A stretch of 64,000 nt of DNA. Origin: Candidula unifasciata (taxonomy: Eukaryota > Mollusca > Gastropoda > Stylommatophora > Geomitridae). Positions 55,525-64,000 of this stretch are shown here, piece after piece (within the stretch, counting starts at the first letter, position 1; each line of letters opens with the position of its first letter). The notes below the pieces were generated by a model. The model worked only from the letters and a program-made list of their open reading frames with translations, had not been told where the DNA came from and did no database searches. The DNA lies in the NCBI GenBank assembly GCA_905116865.2, contig CAJHNH020002079.1, positions 550,366 to 614,365 on the forward strand. The letters run 5' to 3'. Made by a program: the position numbers and the translations under genes.

Positions 55525-55650
55525 CAGGTGACAGGTTCAATTCCCGGCACGGTAACTATAGCTTTCGATTTTTATGTTGTCCAGTGTGTTCTTCTATCTT
55601 TCTACTTCTTTCTATGAGTGCCGTTCACAATACTTTCTGTTACTTGTTTA
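55525..55650 (+). mobile_element. S5 SINE, plus
   Basis: GGTTCAATTCCCGGCACGGT, AACTATAGCTTTCG, GTTGTCCAGTGTGTTCTTC, TCTTTCTACTTCTTTC and GTTACTTGTTTA. Counterpart of 1,541-1,700. The box A half is missing. Confidence 0.6.
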
Positions 55651-56144
55651 ATTGAAAAATACTAGCACGCAGCCAGTTTAACATTCTGCCCTTCTGAGCT
55701 CACTCCTTTCACACATCATTGCCTTCATACATTTGTTTAACATATAACAATAGACATAATCGACGACAACTAAAAAATAGTTTCAAACCCTGTCGTGGAA
55801 CAGGTTCCTTTTACACTCACTAAAGTGGTGTTATCTTGTTAGAAACCGAGACAACTGTCTTTTGGCGCAAAGAGCAGACAGTGTCCCTGGATACTCAGAT
55901 ACAGACTCGAATTGGCTCGCGAAAGAAGGTGAGCTGCCTGAATATCCCCAGAAAAGGGATAAGGGAATTTAGATGCCTAAACACTTAGACAGAGCAGATT
56001 ACCCCTCCCGACAATTTCCCTTTCTGGTAATAAAATTAAGCCCCCATCTAGACTATGTATATTGGTAGACAGCACTGACACCATACATACATCTAGAAAT
56101 AGAAAAAAACTTTAACTATGAGTTTTAAATCAATCATAGGAATG

Positions 56145-56150
56145 TTTATT
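56145..56150 (-). terminator. Candidate polyadenylation signal AATAAA
   Basis: On the minus strand TTTTAATAAACATTCC lies 135 bases past the stop codon at 56,285, a normal distance for a short 3' UTR. Confidence 0.5.
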
Positions 56151-56284
56151 AAAATTAAAGTAAAATTCAATCATCTATTTACTTGTGAAAATACATTATT
56201 CAAACTAAGTAGGATGAAAGATAAAAATGATAGTAACATGAAACTGTCGTCATGAGAGGATCAGTGGGAAATAACATACAACAA

Positions 56285-56464
56285 TTACCACCTGGAGTTT
56301 CCCAGAGGATCATCCATTTCAAAGACTGAGTGGAATGTCGGATCTGTCCCAAGCACCAAGATCTTCCTTAGGGCACTCCAATCATTAGCTACAACCAGCC
56401 TGGCAGTGGTTTGGAAGCTCGTCCTGCCACAGGAACAAGGGATCTGTCCTCGGCTTTTCAGCAG
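56285..56464 (-). CDS. Terminal coding exon of an unidentified host gene
   Basis: On the minus strand GTTTCCATCCCTAG (ending 56,465) is a good splice acceptor. The next 180 bases encode 59 residues in phase 0 and a stop: LLKSRGQIPCSCGRTSFQTT, ARLVVANDWSALRKILVLGT, DPTFHSVFEMDDPLGNSRW. An AATAAA follows 135 bases after the stop. Composition is ordinary protein, not repeat. A possible upstream exon lies at about 56,595-56,667 (HYHPEGQKMEDIHLDWTVVR then SGSY before GTAAAT). It would join in phase 0, but its acceptor is poor. The same exon at 60,275-60,453 is frameshifted by homopolymer errors. I do not recognise the protein family. Confidence 0.5.
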   Translation of the reverse strand: MLKSRGQIPCSCGRTSFQTTARLVVANDWSALRKILVLGTDPTFHSVFEMDDPLGNSRW

Positions 56465-57500
56465 CTAGGGATGGAAACAATCACAAAAATATATAGTCCC
56501 TGCTGTTTTTGCAAAATAAAATATATTCCCAACTTTCCCCTCTCTCTTCATATTGTCAGAAGTGGGATAATGGTCTAGTAGCCTTGTCATTTACATAGCT
56601 TCCACTTCTGACTACTGTCCAGTCCAGATGAATGTCTTCCATCTTCTGTCCTTCAGGATGATAGTGTAATACCACTCATTTACACAGACTCAGACAGCAA
56701 TATGCAGTTATAAATGCAACACAAAATCAGACAGAATGTTATAGAATTCTCTCTATAAATGTTGAGAATTCTAGATAAAAGGTCTTGCCCTTTCCTGTCT
56801 TCCAGATATTCCACTGGGTGGTTTTCTTGGACAGCATGTCTCAAAATCACAGCATTTAATACTGCTGTGTCTAAGTAAAATGATACATTAATAACATCAT
56901 GAATAATACATCAATAACCTGAAAAACAAAATTCAGCACTTCTACAACACAAGCAAACATTATGAATTATAGAAGTATGAGCATGAGAAGAACAATGTCT
57001 CCTATGAAATGTTACCATTGAAATGTTACCATTATCTACACAGACTCTAATAACCAGCCATAGATCATTCATCTACCAGCAATAGAAGATAGATAATTTC
57101 CTAAGAGTCTTAGATACAGCAAACAGAAGTAACCTCCTAGATACCGAACAATAGGAATCAGGAATAGATCATAAAGAAATGGTTTCCTGTCCATGTGCAG
57201 AAATGGGTCAGCGTGGTTTTTTCTCTGTCTGGTACAATTCTAATATTGTACACGAAATGCGGCCCGAAAACTGAAATCACGATTTAATTGACAGTTACTG
57301 TGCTCACCTGGATTTAGATGTAACTATATGGTCATGCTGCTAGGGTTTTTAGGCGGCGAAGAAAGACAAAGTTCTGCCAAAACGGCCCGCTCTAACACCT
57401 GCTTGCTGACCTGAAGTAAAATGGCTGGCAATCTTGTCTCACTGCGGGCTTTCCGGTGTTGGCAGGGTTTTCCACGCTACGTTGCCGAGTTACTAGCCGT

Positions 57501-59335
57501 ATATTTTTTAAGAAATCCTCCCCTATCTTCCCTTTCCTCCCCCGTTATCTCTTAGCTTCCCCTTTCCCTTCCTTTTTATGGGTTTCGTCCATTACCATAT
57601 TTGGCCATTTCCCTAAACTCTTTCTTGTGGGGGGTCCATTTTTTGCCCCCTCCTGTGTGCATTCTGTCCTCCCCTTTCCATAATTTATGGGGGTGATTTT
57701 TTCATGAATAAAAGCCCCTTTTGGAATCGAGCACAAAGTATTCAGAAATACATCCATCAGTCAGAAGTGGTTCGTTTTCTAAAGATGAAGGTGGTTTGCT
57801 TGGGCCGAAGTTCCACCGGCGTGAGTTACCCCTTCGCATCTTTCGAAGTGAAGATACTCTAAGCCCAAGTTTTTGGGGTTTCCCTTTACTTTTGGTTGTC
57901 ACCACAAGGTCCTTCATCTAAAAATTCCCCCTGTGGTGTCACTGACGGGAAAGAGATGGCTCTCCCCCTGCCCAAAAGAATAATTTTTTTGTTTGATGGA
58001 AAAACTGCTTTTTGACCATTTCAAAGTTAATAAAGTTTAGGGGAATTTCCTGCTCATCAAGGTTTTCCCCTTCCCAGAACCTCTGCAAGACCCGGGAAAA
58101 GTACCTCTGTGCGGTTTTTTCCCCTCCCGGAAAGCTTTAGGCCCGTCCGAGGGAGAAAAAAATGAGTGCTGCTGCCATACAGTCACCATCTGGATGCCAA
58201 ACGAATGATACCATCCCCCCATTGCATGTGCTGCTCGGGGGAATGAAAAAAACAATTTACTGTTATTCTCTGTCCCATGTGCCATGTTTCCCCTTCTGGT
58301 TAACATTACAAAGGGCATCTTTAGAGTCACAAAAGTGCTCCCTTCACTTTCTTTTGGCTATTTCCCCTGTCAAACCGCCATGTTTACGGTTCCAGCAGTA
58401 TCACGTTTGGGGGCTGCTGTTCATGTTTTCGGGGTCCGCTTATCCTCCTTCCCCTTTTGGAAATGCCGATTTCCCTTTTTCACTAAGGAACATAAGAAGT
58501 TAAAAGAATCGGATGTGGGGTCTAGGTTCGTCGCCGGTAGACGATTAGGGTGCCCCCGGGAACTTTCTCCTTCCATGATTTCCCTTTTGGGTCAGGAGGA
58601 GTCCCTCACTTGCTCATCTGAGTTAAGGGGGGTAAAGGGTTCCAATGGGATCTGATCCTTTTGAAAATTTCTTTGTTTTTTGTACTCGCTTCCTTGGGGG
58701 ACAGGAGGTTCTCATTTTTCTTTTCAGGGGAATGGGAAAACAGGGGTTCGCAATGTAGATCGATTTTCCCGTCAAAGAAATTTTTGAGTCCACTCTTTTT
58801 TTATAAGGGAAAAAGAGAGGGAGCAAGGGCCCTTTGGGGGGTCTTTAATTCTCTTTTTGAGGTACCCTTTGGCGCAAAAGTCACACCCTTCCCTTGAGAG
58901 AGGAGTCCCCCGACCCTTTTTACCAAGTGTCGTATGGGGGTTGTCATTCCCCAACTACCTGGATTTTTCTCACCGTTCCCTTTCTAACTCATTCTCTCTT
59001 TTTTCTGCCTAAGTAGTCGTAGTTTTGCAGCTTTTTTTGAAGAAGCTTCATTCTTTTACGCTCACCTCTTGGGGTTTTTCTAGCACTTTTCTTTTTCAAA
59101 CCGATTCTTCTTCCTTCCCCTCCGCTGCAGACACAAGCATTGAGTCCCCCTCCTTCCGTTCGCGTTGTATGAACGCCGTTTTCTTGTCCTCTATAGCCCC
59201 CCTTTGCGCACCAAAAAACCTTTCTTTTCAAGAAATGGACCCGGGGGTCCATATTTTAATTTTTTTTACAAAGAAAGAAACTGATCACAGCAGGACTAAC
59301 CCGAAGAGTATTTTAGTTTAAGGGTTGGTGATAGA
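57501..59335. other. Error-like sequence of unknown origin
   Basis: Dense CCCC, GGGG, TTTT runs and frames of 60-123 codons on both strands with no domain. The homopolymer texture is the same as in 59,340-61,990, so this may be uncorrected long-read sequence of a locus not otherwise present here. Some parts (57,720-57,920; 59,020-59,260) have gene-like composition, but no exon can be delimited. Confidence 0.4.
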
Positions 59336-59809
59336 AGAAAAAAGGGGAAAATACCCCAAAACAGTAAGGAGAACGTTTCTGAAAAAAATGCAATAATCAA
59401 ACATTATGCCCGCAACAATGAACATTAATAAACTTAAAAATAAAGTCAAAAATTAGAATGTCAACATAAAAAAATTACAAAAAATATCAAATGATAAAAC
59501 AGTAAGATTGGGAAAAAAAAAATTTTTCAACTATTCCCTAAATTTTTTATTACACTAATTAAGGTAATTAAACAGTTTTTAAATTTTTTCTATCTTTTTT
59601 AACATTTAAAACTGCCCTCTTTAAAAACCCAATTATGTAAATCCTATTATAAAAAATGGGGCCTGAACTAGGGAAAGTAAAAATTTTCCAAATATTTAAA
59701 AAAAAGTATGAAATAAAAATTTTAAAGTCTAGGTTTCCCGGGGTTTTAATAAAGGCGCCCCAAAACTTTTGGTGGCCCCAGATTATTATTCCGGGGGAGC
59801 GCCTCCTTT
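59336..59809. other. AT-rich stretch, no feature
   Basis: A/T homopolymer-rich sequence joining the unknown block to locus copy 2. Nothing supported. Confidence 0.4.
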
Positions 59810-61996
59810 TCGTGGAAACAGGTTCCTTTTACATCACTAAAAATGGTGTTATCTTGTTAGAAAACCCAACAACTTCTTTTGCGCAAAAAGCAGGGAGGTC
59901 CCCGGTACCGATACAGACTCGAAATTTGGTCGGAAAAAGGGGAGTGCCCCCGAAAATCCCCCGAAAAGGGATAAAGGGGAATTTTGATCCTAAAAACCCT
60001 TTGACAAGGGGATTTCCCCCCCACAATTTTTCCCTTTTGGGAAAAAATTAAACCCCCATTAGACTATTATTTGGGGAGACAGCCTGACACCCCACATACA
60101 CTAGAAATAGAAATAAACTTTAACTTGAGTTTAAAAAATCATAGAGTTTTTTAAAATTAAGAAAAATTTAATCATCATTTCTTTAAAATACATATTCAAA
60201 AAAAGTAGGATAAAAAATAAATGATAGTAAAATGAAAATGTCGTCATGAGGGATCGTGGAAATAAAAAAACAACAATTACCCCTGATTTCCAGAGGATCA
60301 TCCATTTCAAAGACTGAGGGATGTCGGGTCTGTCCCAAACACCAGATCTTCCCTTGGGACTCCAAACATAGCTCCCAAACCCGCCTGGGAGTGGTTTGGA
60401 AGCTCGCCCGCACAAGGAAAAGGGGTCTGTCCCCGGCTTTTTCAGCAGCTAGGGATGGAAACAAACAAAAATAATTAATCCCCGCTGTTTTTTCAAAAAA
60501 AAATATATTCCCAAATTTCCCCTCTTCTTTATTTTCGAAGTGGGTAAGGCTAGTACCTTGTCTTTTTCATAGCTTCCCTTCTGACTACTGTCCGTCCAGA
60601 TGAAATTCTTCCTCTCTGTCCTTCAGGGTGATAGTTATACCCTCATTTAAGACTCGACAGCAAATGCATTATAAAGCAACACAAAACAAAAGAATGTTTA
60701 GAAATTTTCTCTTAAATGTTGAAATTTAGAAAAAAGGTCTTTCCTTTCTGTTTCAGAATTCCCCTGGGTTTTTTCTTGGGCAGAGTCCCCCAAAAACACG
60801 CATTTTAAAACTGCGGGTTAGTAAAGATACTTTTAACATCAGAAAAACATCAAAACCTGAAACAAAATTTACACTTTTACAACAACAAACATTATGTAAG
60901 AATTAATGAGAAAACAATGCCCTATGAAATGTTTCCATGAAAAGTTACCATTATTAACCAGACTTAATAACCCGCCCTAGATCATTCTCTACCCGCAATG
61001 AAATGATAATTTTTCCCAAAAGTCTTAGATAAGCAAAAAGAAGTAAACCCCAGATGAACAATAGGAAACAGGGAAATCATAAAGAATGGTTTCCCGTCCC
61101 TGTGGAAAAAGGGTCAGGGGTTTTTCCCCGCGTACAATTCTAATATTGTACACGAAAAGCGGCCCGAAAAAGAAATCACGATTTAATTGACAGTTACGTG
61201 CTCACCTGTTTTTGAGTAACTAATGGTCATGCTGCTGGGTTTTTAGGCGGCAGAAAAACAAAGTTCTGCCAAACGGCCCGCTCAACACCCCTTGCTGCCT
61301 AAAAATGGCTGGCAATCTTGTCTACGCGGGGTTTCCTTTTTGGCCCGGGTTTTCCACGTACTTTCCCCATTCTACCGTTATTTTTATACGTGAAAACCAG
61401 GGGAAATTTCAAATAGGCATGAAAACCCAAAAAGCAAACCCTAGGCTTAAACCCATATCTTCAGCTCCCTTTGAGAAAATGAAGTCACGGGGCATGTAAG
61501 GGAGAAAATAGAAAGGGGCACAAAAGGGGGGTTTTTGCCAAAAATCTTTTTACTTTAACGGCGTCTCGCGACAAACCCTGGAAATGCATAAGTCTAGCCA
61601 AATGTCGATGTGTTTAAATACTAAAATCTGTTAACTCTGTCAGTACCAGTCAAATCGTCCAAAAGTTTCTTTACCTTTCCGCGATTTTTTTTCCTTTGCT
61701 GTCTTCGTTCACATCATATCACTCATGCCTTTCCCCTGGTTGGGGCGTCATGCCTCCCAAACCGCAGTCCCGCGCTGTTCGTTCAGAGGACACCCTCCAT
61801 GCCACGCAAAAGCTCAGAAACTTTTCTCGTTTTCTTTCCCTATCCCCCCTTCCCCAGATCTTCTAGGGGCACAACATGTTCTATTTCCCCCTTTTCATAA
61901 AAATGGCCGAAAAATGAGACTGTCTCCTTTGGGTCTGTGATAAGTTTTCTTTGGGCTCCCGTCTTTTAAAATATTGGGTTTCTTTTCGGCTGTCNT
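59810..61996. other. Locus copy 2, homopolymer-error version, ending at a single N
   Basis: Corresponds in order to 55,790-57,470 and then to 62,345-63,015. It shows gained G/C/A/T run lengths and lost dinucleotides, for example GAATATCCCCAGAAAAGGG in copy 1 against GAAAATCCCCCGAAAAGGG here. Coding blocks are frameshifted. The copy ends at N (61,997). Confidence 0.8.
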
Positions 61997-61997
61997 A
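61997..61997. other. Ambiguous base / join
   Basis: The only N in the window. To the left is error-rich copy 2 at its LINE part. To the right the clean sequence restarts with a segment already seen at 57,177. Confidence 0.9.
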
Positions 61998-62700
61998 AAA
62001 GAAATGGTTTCCTGTCCATGTGCAGAAATGGGTTCAGCGTGGTTTTTCCTCTGTCTGGTACAATTCTAATTATTGTGACAACGAAATGCGGCCTGAAAAC
62101 TGAAATCAGCGATTTATATTGACAGTTACTGTGCTCATCTGGATTTAGATGTAACTATATGGTCATGCTGCTAGGGTTTTTTTCGGGCGGCGAGAAGACA
62201 AAGTTCTGCCAAAACGGCCCGCTCTAAAACCAACCTTGCCTTGCTGACCTGAAGTAGAATGGCTGTCAATCTTGTCTCACACTGGGCGGGATTTCCGTTG
62301 TTGGCCAGGGTTTTCCACGCTACGTGTGCCCGAGTTTACTAGCCGTCTATGTTTATAGCGTGAAAGCTCAGTGGAATTACAAGTAGGACAATGGAAAATC
62401 CCCACACAGCAACCGTAGGCTCTGTAACCGGGATATCTCTCAATGCGTCCTTATGACGAAAATGAAGTCACTGGGCGCATGTAAGAGAGAAAAATAGAAG
62501 GGTCACAAAGGGGTGGTATGTCAGCCAAAGTATCTTGTCTACTTTAAGCGGCGTCTCGCGACAAACCCTGGAAAGTGCTATAAGTCTAGGCCAAATGTGC
62601 GATGTGTTTGAAATACTAACATCTGTTAACTCTGTCAGTACCAGTCAACTCGTCACACGTTTCTTGACCTTTCCGCGGATTTTTTTTTCCTTTGCTGTCT
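61998..62700. other. Locus copy 3 (clean), start
   Basis: AAAGAAATGGTTTCCTGTCC, CTGGATTTAGATGTAACTAT and TTCCACGCTACGT match 57,177-57,485. From about 62,345 it continues past the point where copy 1 departs into the unknown block. From 62,460 it matches the error-rich 61,490-61,720. Confidence 0.75.
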
Positions 62701-62704
62701 TCGT

Positions 62705-63265
62705 TCACATCATCATCATCATCAGGTGCCTTGCCGCCTGGTGTGGGCGATCATGCCTCTCCACAATCCGCGATGTCCCGCAGCATGTATCAGTTCATGA
62801 GCTGACACACCTCCATGCCACGCAACAAGACTCAAGAATCTTCTCTCGTTGTCTTCCTCTATCCCTCCTTCCACAGATCTTTCTAGGGGTCACAACATGT
62901 TCTATTTTCCCTCTTCTCATAACATGGCCGAAAAATGATGACTGTCTCCTTCTGGTGTCTGTGATAAGTTGTCTTCGGGCTCCCGCATCTTTCAAAACCT
63001 ATTGGTTGCTTTTTCTGGCTGTCCAATGTATTCTAAGCATTCTTCTGTAAAACCACATATCTGAGATCTCAAGAAATTGTTTGGCCTGCCTACCGATTGT
63101 CCAGGATTCACAGCCAAATGTTAAAACTGGATGTATATAGCAAGCAAGAATTCTTTTTCTTACTCTCAATGACAAAGATATATTGCACAAGATGTTCTTC
63201 ATTTTATAAAATGCAGTTTTTGCCTGTCCCATTCTGTTTCTTATCTCAGTTATGCATCACATTTT
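62705..63265 (-). pseudogene. LINE RT C-terminus with (GAT)n tail
   Basis: Minus-strand frames: MGQAKTAFYKMKNILCNISL, YIHPVLTFGCESWTIGRQAK, FLEISDMWFYRRMLRIHWTA (63,232-62,999). After a stop or frameshift come DTRRRQSSFFGHVMRRGKIE, GRRDRGRQREKILE and VAWRCVSS. It ends CACCTGATGATGATGATG. FGHVMRRGK and MLRIHWT are standard markers of this LINE group. Relatives at 11.8 kb (plus) and 45.2 kb (minus). Confidence 0.8.
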
Positions 63266-63365
63266 TAGGTTAGTTGCGTATCCTTTACAGGACGTTGCAT
63301 AACCAACCCCAACAGCCCCTGGCTTTTGTGTGCTTTTTCTAGGCAAATTTACGTCCAGTAGTTAT
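63265..63365 (-). mobile_element. S3 3' part
   Basis: TTAGTTGCGTATCCTTTACA, GGACGTTGCATAACCAACC and CTAGGCAAATTTACGTCCAG match the S3 copies at 29.3 kb and 23.75 kb. Confidence 0.6.
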
Positions 63366-63518
63366 GCATCACATAGACGTGTAAAATTTACTTCTTATGT
63401 CTGAATTATTAGTTTACCTACGTCTGTCCCATATCGTATCTCTCGCACTCCTTTACATCTAGATATTTATATATTTTAATCTCAACTCCTTGGAATAGAA
63501 AGGGTTAAAGTAACAGCT

Positions 63519-63945
63519 GGGAGTCGTTGTGGTGTAGTGGCTAGACGCCCGCCTGCAGATCGTACAGTCGTGGGTTCAGGTGCTAACGGAGCCAGACTTT
63601 TTTTTCTTTAACTGACCTTCGCTCCCTGGAAGACCCAGCCTTGAGTGGGTACCAGGTGCGGTAATCCCTGGAAGACCCAGCCTTGAGTTGGTACCAGGTG
63701 CGGTAATCCCTGGAAGACCCAGCCTTGAGTGGGTACCAGGTGCGGTAATCCCTGGAAGACCCAGCCTTGAGTGGGTACCAGGTGCGGTAATCCCTGGAAG
63801 ACCCAGCCTTGAGTGGGTACCAGGTGCGGTAATCCCTGGAAGACCCAGCCTTGAGTGGGTACCAGGTGCGGTAATGGTGATCCGCGTGATGCTGACCACA
63901 TCACCAGCCCGCCGCCGATTGGTCTATAAAATATAGGTCTAGCCG
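63519..63945 (+). mobile_element. S2 SINE with an internal sixfold expansion
   Basis: GAGTCGTTGTGGTGTAGTGG head, box B GTGGGTTCAGGTGC, and the normal S2 body and tail (GATGCTGACCACATCACC, AAAATATAGGTCTAGCC). Between them a 42-bp segment is repeated about six times. Confidence 0.8.
63630..63875 (+). repeat. 42-bp tandem repeat, six copies, inside S2
   Basis: Unit TCCCTGGAAGACCCAGCCTT, then GAGTGGGTACCAGGTGCGGT and AA. Units are nearly identical (one TTGGTACC variant), so the expansion is recent. Frames with APGTHSRLGLPGIT repeats are artefacts. Confidence 0.95.
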
Positions 63946-64000
63946 GTAAAACGAAAGTTAGTCCACCCCCCCCCCCCCCACTTTAGACAGTGTTACACAC

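Larger units (their letters stand above)
55790..57500. other. Locus copy 1 (clean) of an assembly-duplicated region
   Basis: Clean sequence whose blocks reappear in order at 59,810-61,380 (error-rich) and partly at 61,998-62,345 (clean). Examples are GGTGTTATCTTGTTAGAAA, GATACAGACTCGAA, the exon at 56,285-56,464 and CGATTTAATTGACAGTTAC. It holds the terminal exon and polyadenylation signal listed separately. Confidence 0.8.

Noticed and set aside
58162..58655. Frames of 113 and 123 codons on plus
   Set aside because: They overlap each other in different frames within error-like sequence rich in homopolymers. No domain recognised.

Overview
This is animal nuclear DNA, and I see no prokaryotic gene, operon, CRISPR array or rRNA in it. 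The broken retrotransposon proteins, the many tRNA-derived SINEs and the very long simple-sequence arrays fit a mollusc, perhaps a gastropod such as a sea slug. That assignment is a judgement from memory of similar repeats and was not tested. Almost none of the many open frames are genes: poly-F/L/S/K/E/R, HTYI, SIYL, GRSV and similar strings are microsatellites read in six frames. LAYOUT: 0-6 kb holds SINEs, an 11-odd-copy 15-bp minisatellite and a 2-kb dead RT/RNase H retrotransposon. 6-11 kb holds two retrotransposon 3' ends, each running straight into a huge triplet array (GAA 1.1 kb, ATC 0.8 kb), then a CTT/ATT array touching a SINE. 11-13 kb is a hAT element (8-bp target duplication) inside a 42-bp satellite and itself carrying a retrotransposon. 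14-25 kb is SINE, LINE and MITE debris with 20-bp and 23-bp minisatellites and a GTA/GAA array. 25-27 kb is a nest of insertions whose empty sites survive in an inverted relative at 21.9-22.8 kb. 27-36 kb holds tetranucleotide arrays, LINE ends, SINEs, a 22-bp minisatellite and one possible exon. 36-45 kb is mostly tetranucleotide arrays plus the best preserved RNase H domain (41.3-42.1 kb, minus). 45-55 kb holds a possible secreted-protein exon, more SINEs, TGAC, GATA and TAC arrays, a mariner remnant and two hAT-type MITEs. 55.8-63 kb looks like an assembly problem: the same locus appears up to three times, one copy full of homopolymer errors, joined by a single N at 61,997. It contains the best host-gene evidence, a minus-strand terminal exon with splice acceptor, stop and AATAAA. 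MAIN OBSERVATION: retroelements of several unrelated families end in short triplet or tetranucleotide tails (GAA, ATC, GTA, TCAG), and most long arrays here begin exactly at such a 3' end. A 288-bp GAA-tailed element, called S1 here, is present in about 17 copies. One copy inserted inside another with an 11-bp target duplication, which fixes its boundaries. Names S1-S9 and F are local labels for repeat families recognised only by comparing copies within this window.
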